The position numbers and the translations under genes are program-made. From contig OZ024794.1 in the NCBI GenBank assembly GCA_964017045.1, positions 7,786,329 to 7,850,328 on the forward strand: a DNA stretch of 64,000 nt, read 5' to 3'. The notes below the pieces were generated by a model, which ran no database searches, was not told the origin of the DNA, and worked only from the letters and a program-made list of their open reading frames with translations. This document shows positions 1 to 10,071 of the stretch, one piece after another; within the stretch, counting starts at the first letter, position 1, and each line of letters begins with the position of its first letter. The stretch is from Omphiscola glabra. Lineage: Eukaryota > Mollusca > Gastropoda > Lymnaeidae.

Positions 1-828
1 TCTGACAAAACAGTTGTTTTTTTATGGCTCCAAGACGCATATTGTTTTTGAAGCATTATTACGGCTTCCCGCGTCGGCCTGTCAAGAGCTTTCTCGTCGG
101 TTATTTGTATGGATGGACTAAACAGATTTCTGTGACAAGCTGATTCTAACTTCTCCAGCAGGTCTCTGTTACCTTATCAGATACAGCTTTTTGTATCAGA
201 ATGTTTTCTTTTTTGTTCTTTTTCTTACTTTTTTATTTTTAAAGGCTGTTTGCACAAGTTTAACCAAACCTTAAATTATTCATCTTTATTTAAACTTAAC
301 TTTTGTGTGCTTATGGCAAAATCTACGGACAGCTAATTGACCCATTTTCCGTCGACCTATCGAGCTGAAACTTGGCACGTAGACTCGATGCCCATGACAA
401 CACATTCTTTCAAATTTTCAGCCCCAGCTCCCCCCCCCCTCCCCACCACGACCCTTGCAAATAAGTTTTCCCAGTTTTTTTAAACGTGAAGTTGAAGGAA
501 ATATCATTTCACGAAATAAAATTCCCAATAGCTGCCCTAAATGAGATTCTTTTTAAAAAATATGACATGGCAATTGCGTTTTTACGTAATATTATATTTT
601 AATTTTTTTAAAAATAGTTTGTATTAATATACAATAAATGATAAAAAATGCAAATTTAAGGGGCTGTTTAATAAGATCACGTTTGAATTCATCAAAGTCT
701 ATGACACACTACAATGTTAGTTTCAATAAAGCTTAATGGTAACTGTGACTGTCATGGGCTGAAAGGTTTTATCATTTGTAATTTTAAACCTTAAATACAG
801 TATAATCATTTCATTATATTTCCCTATC
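1..828. other. AT-rich non-coding stretch
   Basis: Apart from the dispersed repeat at 315-435, I see no open frame, RNA gene or tandem structure here. Long A/T runs and stop codons in all frames fit intergenic or intronic DNA. Confidence 0.6.
315..435 (+). repeat. Dispersed 120-bp repeat, copy 1
   Basis: This copy matches segments at 44546-44670 (plus) and 22240-22363 (minus). Shared landmarks are a GGCAAAA start, CTATCG followed by GCTGAAAC, TAGACTCG, and GACAACACATTCTTTCAAAT, with a C-rich tail. No target duplication or terminal repeat was identified, so the class is unknown; a SINE or transposon fragment is possible. A stop codon interrupts the frame that the other two copies share. Confidence 0.75.
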
Positions 829-1012
829 TCTATCCAATCACTCATTATGTCTACCCAATCACTCATTATGTCTATCCAATCACTCATTATGTCTATCCAA
901 TCACTCATTATGTCTATCCAATCACTCATTATGTCTATCATTATGTCTATCCAATTACTCATTATGTCTATCAAATCACTCATTATGTCTATCCAATCAC
1001 TCATTTTGTCTA
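829..1012. repeat. 21-bp minisatellite (~9 copies)
   Basis: The unit contains CTCATTATGTCTATCCAATC and repeats at a 21-bp spacing. One unit is truncated near 940. The short open frames across it on both strands are by-products of a unit whose length is divisible by three. Confidence 0.9.
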
Positions 1013-1029
1013 CCTATCATCTCAATGTC

Positions 1030-1612
1030 TCCTATACCCTGCACTCTTAATATTTCTCACTTTGCCCTCTCAGTCTTTATTTCACCCCACTGTCTTTCAC
1101 ACATCCCTTATCTTTAACAACTCGACTGTCTTTCGCCCACTCTACTGTCTTCCATACATACCCCTCTCTTTCACAAACCCCTTGTTTTCACACATCTCCA
1201 TGTCTTTCACACATCTCCTGTCTTTCACCAATCCTCCTGTCTATCCCTTCTCTCTGCACACATCCTCTCTGCCTTTCACACACCTTATAAGTTGTCTCAC
1301 ACACACCCCTCTGTCTTTCACACACCATCTCTGCCGCTCACACACCCTTCTGTCTCTCATACAACCTATCTGTCTATCACACACCTCCCTGTCTCTCACT
1401 CCCCCTTTCTTTCACCCATCCTCCCTGTCTGTCACACATTCTCCCTGTCTGTCACCCATCCTGCCTGTCTGTCACACATTCTCCCTGTCTGTCACATATC
1501 CTCCTTGTCTATTACACATACTTCATGTATATCACACATTATCCGTGTCTTTCACTCATTCTCCCTGTCACTCATTGATTCTCCCTGTCTGTCACCGATT
1601 ACTTTTCCCCAT
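1030..1612. repeat. Pyrimidine-rich degenerate repeat (~20 bp)
   Basis: The plus strand is almost all C, T and A. Imperfect repeats such as CTGTCTGTCACACATTCTCC are best preserved at 1420-1500. A 186-residue open frame crosses it but is low-complexity Ser/Leu/His/Pro, so I do not call a gene. Confidence 0.75.
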
Positions 1613-1652
1613 GAATGAATGAGCCTCACATCAAACACTGTGCTCTTAAAAT

Positions 1653-2105
1653 GAGAGAGTGTTGTACCATCTTCCCACTGAGTGTTGTACCATCTTCCCA
1701 CTGAGTGTTGTACTATCTTCCCACTGGAAGTGTTGTACTATCTTCCCCCTGAGTGTTGTACTATCTTCCCACTGAGTGTTGTACTATCTTCCCACTGAGT
1801 GTTGTACTATCTTCCCACTGAGTGTTGTACTATCTTCCCACTGGAAGTGTTGTACTATCTTCCCCCTGAGTGTTGTACTATCTTCCCACTGAGTGTTGTA
1901 CCATCTTCCCCCTGAGTGGTGTACTATCTTCCCACTGAGTGTTGTACTATCTTCCCCCTGAGTGTTGTACTATTTTCCCACTGAGTGTTGTACTATCTTC
2001 CCACTGAGTGTTGTACCATCTTCCCACTGAGAGAGTGTTGTACTATCTTTTCACTGAGAGAGTGTTGTACTATCTTCCCACTGAGAGAATGTTGTACTAT
2101 CATCC
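1653..2105. repeat. 23-bp minisatellite (~19 copies)
   Basis: The unit contains AGTGTTGTACTATCTTCCCA. A longer variant (GGAAGTG junction) recurs about 117 bp apart, near 1724 and 1841, showing that a block of about five units was itself duplicated. Confidence 0.9.
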
Positions 2106-2578
2106 CGTGATGCCAGATGAACGATGTATGTATAACTCAATAATAAAGCTCGTCTGACGGCATGTTCCAAGAGGTCTCAGCTTAATGAATGACGTCACGC
2201 AACAATGTTTAAAGTAAAATGAAACCGCAGATTGGAAAATCTAATAAGACGACGTGGAACAGTGCGTATCTCTTTACCTTCAGCGCCCCACCACATTGTG
2301 CAACTTGGGGGAGGGGTGGTTTAAATGAAGTTACTGAATAAATGGAAGCTGTGAATGTGGCAGTAAAAATACTTTACAGCTGCAGCTGTATGCTTGTTTC
2401 TCCGGCCGTCATGGTAAGATGCTGTGCTAAAAATTGAACGTAATATTATTGTTTCCTGTGTTGCTTCCTGTTCAAGGGAAGTGGCTTAATTTTAATGGTG
2501 CTTGTCTGAGGCAAACACACACCCAACTTTTTTGAGTCGCGACCAAATTTATTAGAAAAAAAAAGGAACAGCTACCCT
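2106..2578. other. Unassigned sequence
   Basis: Mixed-composition sequence with no open frame, RNA fold or repeat that I can support. Confidence 0.5.
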
Positions 2579-2932
2579 CTTTATTAGAAATGAGGTGAAC
2601 CATGACCCCATTTATTAGAAATGAAGTGAACCATTACCCCATTTATTAGAAATGAGGTGAACCATTACCCCATTTATTAGAAATGAGGTGAACCATGACC
2701 CCCTTTATAAGAAATGAGGTGAACCATGACCTCATTTATTAGAAATGAGGTGAACCATGACACCATTTATTAGAAATGAGGTGAACCATGACACCATTTA
2801 TTAGAAATGAGGTGAACCATGACACCATTTATTAGAAATGCAGTGAACCATGACACCATTTATTAGAAATGCAATGAACCATGACCCCATATATTAGAAA
2901 TGATGTGAACCGTGACACTATTTAATAGAAGC
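2579..2932. repeat. 31-bp minisatellite (~11 copies)
   Basis: The unit contains TTTATTAGAAATGAGGTGAA followed by CCATGACCCCA. Divergence rises towards the right edge (ATATTAG, TTTAATAG), the usual edge-decay pattern of tandem arrays. Confidence 0.9.
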
Positions 2933-3528
2933 AAAATGAAGCGTGATCCCGATAACATAATAACAAAAGGAATACGGCCTGAGAAACACATCATAAATAG
3001 GTGGAGAATCACGAAATACAGTGAGACCTGTGAAGAGCACAGCCCAAAGCAAAATGTGTTCTTGTTTACAGGATGGCGCTATTCGCAGGTTCAGGCAGAA
3101 TGAGGATCGTGCTCAATAATTTGAAACTCATAAGAACATCGAAGATGAGAAAACAAAACGGAAAGCCCAACCATTTCCTTGTATGTGTGGTAACCACACA
3201 ACGATGGTGTCGCTAAGCGAAGTGGTTTTAATTGCGCTTAAATACTGTTTGGGTGGTTCATCGAATCTACACCAGGGACATCATTTGCGTAGGTCAGGGA
3301 AGGAGCATTTGACCCCAACCCTTAATTCTGCAATCATTTTTTTCTCTCTAGGTATCAGCATTTAAGGCATCAAAAAAATCAGACGTTGCAGAAATTAAAT
3401 AAAAGAAAAAAAGAAATATTCGATATCTAAAAATTAACACTAGACAACATCAAACATAATCTGACATTTCTTAGTTCAATTGATATGTACTGTGACGTCA
3501 CCAGTCAACATCAAACTCAACAAACCGG
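2933..3528. other. Unassigned sequence
   Basis: Two short open frames (about 60 residues, near 2912-3103 and 3183-3365) show no recognisable domain or biased codon use. I see no gene. Confidence 0.45.
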
Positions 3529-4103
3529 CGTCTTGTTAAATTCTTGGATGTCTTGTTAACCTCTTGGATGTCTTGTTAACTTCTTGGATGTCTTGTTAAC
3601 TACTTGGATGTCTTGTTAACTTCTTGGATGTCTTGTTAAATTCTTGGATGTCTTGTTAACCTCTTGGATGTCTTGTTAACTTCTTGGATGTCTTGTTAAC
3701 TACTTGGATGTCTTGTTAACTTCTTGGATGTCTTGTTAAATTCTTGGATGTCTTGTTAACTTCTTGGATGTCTTGTTAACTTCTTGGATGCCTTATTACC
3801 TTCTTGGATGTCTTGTTAACTTCTTGGATGTCTTGTTAACTTCTTGGATGTCTTGTTAACTTCTTGGATGTCTTGTTAACTTCTTGGATGTCTTGTTAAC
3901 TTCTTGGATGTCTTGTTAACTTCTTGGATGTCTTGTTAACTTCTTGGATGTCTTGTTAACTTCTTGGATGCCTTATTACCTTCTTGGATGTCTTGTTAAC
4001 TTCTTGGATGTCTTGTTAACTTCTTGGATGCCTTATTACCTTCTTGGATGTCTTGTTAACTTCTTGGATGCCTTATTACCTTCTTGGATGTCTTGTTAAC
4101 TTA
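3529..4103. repeat. 20-bp minisatellite (~29 copies) with higher-order pattern
   Basis: The unit is close to CTTGGATGTCTTGTTAACTT. Single-base variants after GTTAA run in a five-unit series that is repeated twice between about 3536 and 3735, giving a 100-bp higher-order unit. A second variant, CCTTATTACC, recurs at about 3790, 3970, 4030 and 4070. Confidence 0.95.
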
Positions 4104-4177
4104 TGGACAAATTAATAAAACCAAAATAAAATGAAGTTATTGAAATTAAAAGTTTTATGACGAAACTGATCATATTA

Positions 4178-4345
4178 TTATGTCAGCCATCATGTCAGCT
4201 ATTTTTTCAGCCATTATGTCAGCCATTATATCAGCCATTTTTCAGCCATTACGTTAGTCATATGTCAGCCATTATGTCAGTCGTACGTCAGCCATTATGT
4301 CAGCCATTACGTTAGTCATATGTCAGCCATTATGTCAGCCTGTCC
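4178..4345. repeat. Irregular ~12-13-bp repeat
   Basis: The word ATGTCAGCCATT recurs with variable spacing. A longer segment including CATTACGTTAGTCATATGTC is present twice, so there was a secondary block duplication. Confidence 0.8.
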
Positions 4346-5937
4346 CCCATATCATTGGAACAACTTGCACCCGTTACACCCACCCTTTAAACCGCCTGTT
4401 ATTTAGTTGAATCCAAACACAGAGTACTGTAGCGTGATCTTAATGACAGCAAAGTTTAAAACGACGCCCGTGTGTTAAAGTTAGCCAGACAGAAGAAAGA
4501 AATCTCTCTCTTTTAGGAAGTTACATTTGTCTCGCTTCAACAAGATGGCGCTGTTGTTTTCGAAGTCAGTCAGCTGACACAATTGGACCAATCGGAACTC
4601 CCACACACACACACCCGGAGAAAGAAAGTGCTCGTGTTAAAAAATATCCTTGTTTTTTCTCCTGCAACGAGGCGTTATTTTGAGTAGACAGTTCGCAGAC
4701 GAACTTTAGAAACACGTTCACCAATGTCTTAATCTGGACTACCGAAGTGATTGCACTATTTTTCTTTAAAATATATATTATGTAACAATTGATATTAATT
4801 GTCAATATCGTATTTTTAAAGATAGAGATCTATTGAGGGGCGTGGTTGTCAATATTCTGTTTATTAATAGGCTATTTGGGAACTTCCAGACAACAACGAG
4901 TCCTTTACCTGTGTCAGCATTTCTTTGCATTCATTAGAAAATCAGACCAACACGTGACATTAAAATTATATGTGACATGTTTGGGGAAAAAAACCAACAC
5001 AGCAAATACGGTGACATCATCTGCCCTAAAAATAACTATTTTTGTATCGTTTTTGTTTTTATAGACTCGATTACCAGGTGCATGTAAACTGATGACGATG
5101 GCGGTTATGATGAATTCCCATAATGGATCTGTTCATGAACGCAATCCCAAGCGCTGTCAAGAGCACGGAAATTATGCTGTAGAACGCGGAACGAGCTGGT
5201 CGAGATGTGTCAGGCGTTGCCCAGTGCGCAGGGGTTTGTCGGTTCAACGATTGTCAGATGAGTTACCTCCGGTCAAAATCAGGTCTTCAGTACCCAATAC
5301 CCCGTGGTACTTTGTTTTTATTTCTATAACCAGTAACCCCCATGCGTCATATCTTTAATTTTCAGGTGTCCAAAACTTCATTCTACTTGACGTGAACGTT
5401 GATCCATTGATCGACATACTCGAGGCCACATTTTAGCGAACTAACAACAGCCTTGAAGGTTAAACATTTGGTTGACAACTTCATCCCCTGGAGCATTTTC
5501 AGCATATACATTCTGCCACCAGCCAAATCCTGGCTAATGGCTCAAGGAATTGAAAATTTAACATAATAAATTTGCCGCGAAATTAGAATCTACGTGACTC
5601 TGATCGTACCCAATCTATGTTAAGTGCAATAACTCTTAATTTATAACTGTTACAAATAATTGTTAAGGCGCCCAAATTTTGATGCGAATATTTATGGCTC
5701 GATACCTGTAACTTGAAGCTATAAAATTTCCTTGTAAAAGCGATTACAAGTCCATGTTTTATATATGCCAATGTGTGCATGGGATAACGGAAGTCACGTG
5801 ACGTCAATACAGAATTAAATATGTCTACCTTCCTATGAACCTCGTGTTGTATCACATCGTGTTACATGGTGTCAGCATAAATCAAACAACATCGACCATT
5901 GTATCATGGAAATTAGGAAATCTCTCACCTCTGTACA
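4346..5937. other. Unassigned sequence
   Basis: No gene is supported. The interval is slightly GC-richer around 5085-5260, where the minus strand has a short open frame with a hydrophobic segment and a GTAAT after it (see findings). The rest is AT-rich with frequent stops. Confidence 0.4.
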
Positions 5938-6046
5938 GACTAAGAGATAATCTACAGATTAAGAGATAATCTGCAGATTAAGAGATAATCTACAGATTAA
6001 GAGATAATCTACAGATTAAGAGATAATCCACAGAGATTAAGAGAAA
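5938..6046. repeat. 19-bp hairpin-forming minisatellite (~6 copies)
   Basis: The unit is close to ACAGATTAAGAGATAATCT. Each unit holds an inverted repeat, AGATTA and TAATCT around AGAGA, so each copy could form a small stem-loop. Confidence 0.85.
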
Positions 6047-6194
6047 ATCCACCGGTTGAAAGCCCATTTTAGGGCTCGACACTTAAAATACAGTTACAAT
6101 TTCCATAGCAATATTCGAAGGGTCGATATCGATAAATTGCATTCAAAATGGCAGCAGTATTGTTTTTTTAGCAACGCTGTCTCAATTGAAGCGC

Positions 6195-6700
6195 GAAGCA
6201 CTAGTTTCAGGAGTTGAAATGGTTTGAGCATCACGCGGAGTTCAGGGTCAAGAGTCCGCCAGCTTCAACTGATGACAAAAAGTAAAACAGGATGGTTAGG
6301 AATATGGATCAACCAGCACGGTAGGGAAATGTACAGTACATTTGTTTTCACGTTTAAGGAAGGAAATCAAGAAAATCCGAGCATCTTGTTAAAAAATATA
6401 GAAGATTGTGTTCGTCCTAGACAGAAGAAGAGTGTTTCAAGATTGTGATCCCATCAGAGAAAGAACTAGAAGGCGAAAGTTTTTGATAATTTGTTCAAAG
6501 ATCTTAGAGTTTTGATAATAGACAGTGACTACGACAACACTGATGAAATGTCAAATGATCTAGAGATAATCCGTGCTTCACACGCCAAGGTACCAGAAAG
6601 ACTTCTTGATCAAGGGCAAAGGCTAACACTTAGCAAAGCTATATATAGAGAGTAACAGTATGAGTTATCCCAGAGTCAGATGAGAATGGTGATAAGGAAA
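6195..6700 (+). pseudogene. Gag capsid-like remnant
   Basis: An open segment at 6224-6448 has the Gag-like run GREMYSTF. After a frame change, 6478-6652 carries PERLLDQG followed by LTLSKA, the pattern seen near the end of Gypsy capsid domains in many animals. It ends at an in-frame stop. After that stop, codons read YELSQSQM, as expected for the segment before the nucleocapsid. Non-functional. Confidence 0.8.
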
Positions 6701-6836
6701 GATGTATTAACCTTAAAAAGGGAGCCCTACAAACAAAAATCATAGATTACCAGCAAGTGGAGCACTAGCTAAACTGAACCAGATTTCAAGATTTAAAAAT
6801 CTTCTGACGAAGGTTACAAGTTAAAGTGTAACAGAT

Positions 6837-6922
6837 ATGGTAGAAATCACGACAGAGTGAATAGTCCAGCACATAGAACAACGTGCAAATGCTGCAAGAA
6901 TAAAGGTCACTGTACGTCTAGT
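6837..6922 (+). pseudogene. Degenerate CCHC zinc knuckle (nucleocapsid)
   Basis: The translation has cysteine and histidine spacing of a Gypsy nucleocapsid, including CKCCKNKGHC. The expected second Cys of the upstream knuckle is Tyr (CNRYG). It ends in a TGA stop just after the last knuckle, upstream of the protease part. Confidence 0.75.
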
Positions 6923-6969
6923 TGATGGGGACATTTACACAATGACAATACACAGGACTCAAGTTGGGA

Positions 6970-7160
6970 AAATGTTAGTGTCAGCGTCATCAGTGACGAG
7001 TGTATTGCTAATCTGAAAATGTTAGTGTCAGCGTCATCAGTGACGAGTGTATTGCTAATCTGAAAATGTTAGTGTCAGCGTCATCAGTGACGAGTGTATC
7101 GCTAATCTGAAAATGTTAGTGTCAGCGTCATCAGTGACGAGTGTATTGCTAATCTGAAAA
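6970..7160. repeat. 47-bp tandem repeat (4 copies) inside Gypsy pol
   Basis: The word AATGTTAGTGTCAGCGTCAT recurs every 47 bp. The last copy runs straight into the protease-coding part, so the repeat grew from the Gag-protease linker. A 47-bp unit shifts frame each time, so it arose or grew after coding function was lost, or destroyed it. Confidence 0.9.
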
Positions 7161-8180
7161 CGAATGGCAAGTCTGTGACTTTTTATAATGATACAGAAGC
7201 CAAGAGCAACATTCTGGTGAAGTCAGAGTTTGGGAAACATAAAGGCAACATTTTGGTGAAGTCAGAGTTTGAGAAACATAAAGGCAACATTCTGGTGAAG
7301 TCAGAGTTTGAGAAACATAAAGGCAACATTCTGGTGAAGTCAGAGTTTGAGAAACATAAAGGCAACATTCTGGTGAAGTCAGAGTTTGAGAAACATAAAG
7401 GCGACATTCTGGTGAAGTCAGAGTTTGAGAAACATAAAGGCGACACCTGGTGAAGTCAGAGTTTGAGAAACATAAAGGCAACATTCTGGTGAAGTCAGAG
7501 TTTTAGAAACATAAAGGCAACACATGGTGAAGTCAGAGTTTGAGAAACATAAAGGCAACACCTGGTGAAGTCAGAGTTTGAGAAACATAAAGGCAACACC
7601 TGGTGAAGTCAGAGTTTTAGAAACATAAAGGCAACATTCTTGTGAAGTCAGAGTTTTAGAAACATAAAGGGAACATTCTGGTGAAGTCAGAGTTTGAGAA
7701 ACATAAAGGGAACATTCTGGTGAAGTCAGAGTTTGAGAAACATAAAGGGAACATTCTGGTGAAGTCAGAGTTTGAGAAACATAAAGGGAACATTCTGGTG
7801 AAGTCAGAGTTTGAGAAACATAAAGGGAACATTCTGGTGAAGTCAGAGTTTGAGAAACATAAAGGGAACATTCTGGTGAAGTCAGAGTTTGAGAAACATA
7901 AAGGGAACATTCTGGTGAAGTCAGAGTTTGAGAAACATAAAGGGAACATTCTGGTGAAGTCAGAGTTTGAGATACATAAAGGCAGTGCAAAACAGAGTCA
8001 TTCAATATAATCTCTGAAGTCTTACAAGAAACCACGTGATAAAGACACTTGAAGCAGTCTGCTTGCCAATGAAACATTAGAACAATGAAATCAATGTGAG
8101 ATTCGAAGTTGTGAACTTTCATTATCCGTGGCAACACAGCAGATCGCCTAGGATTACTACAAGAAGTAGACCGAGTTCGC
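7145..8180 (+). pseudogene. Retroelement aspartic protease remnant, expanded by a minisatellite
   Basis: Codons before 7190 match the start of a retropepsin fold. The catalytic D-T-G-A is changed to DTEA (7190-7201), which would abolish activity. The following NIL plus about ten residues have been copied about 20 times (7206-7985). Past the array, codons for FEVVNF and, in another frame, ADRLGLLQEVD match the usual protease C-terminal region. Confidence 0.75.
7206..7985. repeat. 39-bp minisatellite (~20 copies) derived from the protease region
   Basis: The unit contains AACATTCTGGTGAAGTCAGA and TTTGAGAAACATAAAGG, translating to a 13-residue repeat (NILVKSEFEKHKG) in the plus frame. Two near-homogeneous blocks (7206-7450 and 7670-7985) flank a more mutated middle where 3-bp deletions give ACACCTGG. 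All frames on both strands stay open for part of its length, but this is a by-product of the 39-bp period. Confidence 0.95.
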
Positions 8181-8344
8181 TTACCGTCAGAAAATGAGTT
8201 AACGCTCGACTTCCCATAAACAGCGAAAACAACCGGAACAAAGCCATGAGAGTACAAAGTTCCGCTCGAATAGAATGCAAAAAGAAGTAATCTATGCATC
8301 TCGTCGGTTACCAGGATCGCTGAGAAACAAAGACATTATAAATA

Positions 8345-8410
8345 CTGAAAGAAATGGAAGAAGATACAATTATCACTCCTGTATACACGAGCCTAGTCAA
8401 TTCACAGATG
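8345..8410 (+). pseudogene. N-terminal scrap of reverse transcriptase
   Basis: Codons from 8345 give KEMEEDTIITPV, resembling the conserved start of the Gypsy RT domain. The catalytic core, including the YxDD region, is absent. Within about 40 bases the sequence moves to the RNase H-integrase linker, so over 1 kb of the usual pol is deleted. Confidence 0.65.
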
Positions 8411-8439
8411 AGTCAGTAAAATATGATCTCAGTACGTGA

Positions 8440-9245
8440 ATCCACGTACACTGAATATCAGGACTTTACATGCAAAGAACTGACAAAGCTGAGTGAAATC
8501 ATGATTACAAGTTGCCGTTAAGGGATATGAGGCGATAGGCTGTGGTGGAAGCCTATGGCCGGTGATTCTAAATATGCAGCCCTGAGAAAGCTGCTCCTAG
8601 GCAACCGTTTCGTCCCAGCTACTTCGCGAATTAGTTGCGAGGTGGAAACCCACTGTAGAATCCCTCTTAGAGGGCGTCCGATGCTTCCCCGGGACGGGTG
8701 GGGGGAGATATTAGGACGTTAATTTACCGTCCCGGCCCCTAGGAAAGTGGACTACGGACGCTTGAAACACAGCGTCTTCGGTCGACCAGATGTCTCCGGG
8801 CGGGGAGGCTCTCCATCGGCGAACCCGATCGAGCGGTTGCGGGTGGGGGCGCTCCACGCCCGGGGAGGTCTCTGGCGCTCCTCCGCACGGCCTGCCGTCG
8901 GGGAAGCCCGGCGGCTGGCAGGTGCGGGTGGGCGCCGGGGAGGGCATTAGGAGCGCAAGCTCGACGGCCCGCTGACGCCATTTCCTAATGAGATATTCGA
9001 GTGAAATCATGATGTCAAGATGGCCGGACACAAGAAGCGAGACTCCAAATAAAGTTTAGTCATATCGTGATTCGCGTGATCAACTCTCAACGTCACATGG
9101 CATACTATGCAAAGGTCTTGGAATTGTCATACAGCCAAGCATGCATGCGTTCAGACATAAATATGATACACAAATCTCACTAAGGAATAGTGAAGCGCTA
9201 ACAAAGAGCTAGGGAAGTTATGTTTTGGCCTGGTAAGTAGGCAGA
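8440..9245 (+). pseudogene. RNase H tail and integrase zinc-binding remnant, split by an insertion
   Basis: The left part (8440-8505) encodes CKELTKLSE. The right part (9014-9245) continues with RWPD and later LCKGLGIVI and FWPG, the usual landmarks before the integrase core. Skipping the insertion between the duplicated 15-mers keeps the reading frame, which shows that the GC-rich element entered this site. Stops are present, for example after PNKV. Confidence 0.75.
8506..8998. mobile_element. GC-rich 493-bp insertion with 15-bp target-site duplication
   Basis: GAGTGAAATCATGAT occurs at 8491-8505 and again at 8999-9013, exactly flanking this block. The block is visibly GC-rich, with many CpG and G/C runs, in an AT-rich host. 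A long variable duplication without terminal inverted repeats is typical of target-primed reverse transcription (LINE or SINE type). There is no poly-A end, no tRNA-like box pair I trust, and no recognisable protein. It may be a SINE, a truncated LINE or a retroposed host RNA. Confidence 0.85.
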
Positions 9246-9432
9246 CAGGGCCGACCCAAACAATTGCGGGGCCCCATGCGAAACGGATTGCGCGTGGCCC
9301 ATTCTTGGTAGAGTATAAGGATAATAAGTGAAAATTCAGATTTTGTATTAGAAAATAAATTCGGGGCGGGGCCTATGAAAGTGCGGGGCCCACTGCGGCC
9401 GCATAGGTTGCAGTAGCCTAAGGCCGACCCTG
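9246..9432. mobile_element. hAT-like MITE inserted in the integrase region
   Basis: The ends are CAGGGCCGACC and, inverted, CAGGGTCGGCC. The interior holds GCGGGGCCC-type segments. The flanking 8-mers TAGGCAGA and TACGCTAA match at 5 of 8 positions, consistent with a worn 8-bp duplication. It separates FWPG from the integrase core of the host relic. Confidence 0.75.
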
Positions 9433-9445
9433 TACGCTAACATGG

Positions 9446-9634
9446 AACTGATGACAAAGGATTGTAGCAGATGTTCTGAACACCGAAACGAACAAGTGGC
9501 AGAGATTGAACTGACGGCACATGATTGTAGCAGATACTCTGAACACCAAAACCAACAAGTGGCAGACATTGAACTGACAGCAAAGGATTGTAGCAGACGT
9601 GCTGAGCACCGAAACCGACAAGTGGCAGAACCTC
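9446..9634. repeat. 63-bp tandem triplication in the integrase remnant
   Basis: Three in-frame copies of a 21-codon segment (each with KDCSR or HDCSR, and EHRN or EHQN) precede EPLLPT. A normal integrase has one copy. Copies differ at several bases, so the triplication is old. Confidence 0.85.
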
Positions 9635-10071
9635 TCTTACCTACTAAGGCTGGATGTGACCTATATGACTTTGAAAGAGAAAAGTATTGGCTTCTAGTTT
9701 ATTACTATTCAAAGTTCATTGACATACTTTCACATGAAACAACATCAGTACAAGTGCAAGCCTTGAAAAGTGTATTCGCTTGTCATGGAATAACCTACAG
9801 GTCACTTGTCATGGAATACCCCGCACGTTGCACTCGGACAATGGACCGCAGTTCAGTTCGACAAAGATTAAGAATTTCTGTAAGCTCAAAAGGATCGATC
9901 ACGCGACCCCCCCCCCCCCCACACCCCCCCCAGGCCTCGCTTTCAAAGTTCGAACGGAGAAGCTGAACCGACCAAACACACTGTGAAAAAACTGTGGAAG
10001 AAAAGTGAAGATACGTTTTTGGCTATACTTGACTATAGATCAAGACCAATAAGAACAGTTCTATAAGTAGC
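9446..10071 (+). pseudogene. Gypsy integrase core remnant
   Basis: After the triplicated segment the frame encodes DLYDFEREKYW and YYSKFIDI, placing the first catalytic Asp. SDNGPQF (9834-9854) holds the second Asp in another frame. NGEAE (near 9954-9968) holds the Glu region in yet another frame. Poly-C runs at 9907-9932 have expanded between the last two. At least two frameshifts make it non-functional. Confidence 0.85.

Larger units (their letters stand above)
6195..10071 (+). pseudogene. Decayed Ty3/Gypsy-type LTR retrotransposon (gag-pol relic)
   Basis: Reading three frames in turn gives Gypsy landmarks in the correct order: Gag capsid homology, a CCHC zinc knuckle, aspartic protease, the first residues of reverse transcriptase, the RNase H tail and linker, the integrase zinc domain, and the integrase core with SDNGPQF. 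Stops and frameshifts occur throughout and no frame is intact. Most of RT and RNase H is missing, by internal deletion. A GC-rich element (8506-8998) and a hAT-like MITE (9246-9432) interrupt pol. Three tandem expansions lie inside the relic (47 bp, 39 bp and 63 bp units). I could not identify flanking LTRs. The family assignment is from motif order and is firm at the Gypsy-like level only. Confidence 0.9.

Noticed and set aside
3529..4103. CRISPR-like regular array
   Set aside because: Direct repeats are contiguous with no unique spacers. The same holds for all other arrays, and the context is eukaryotic.
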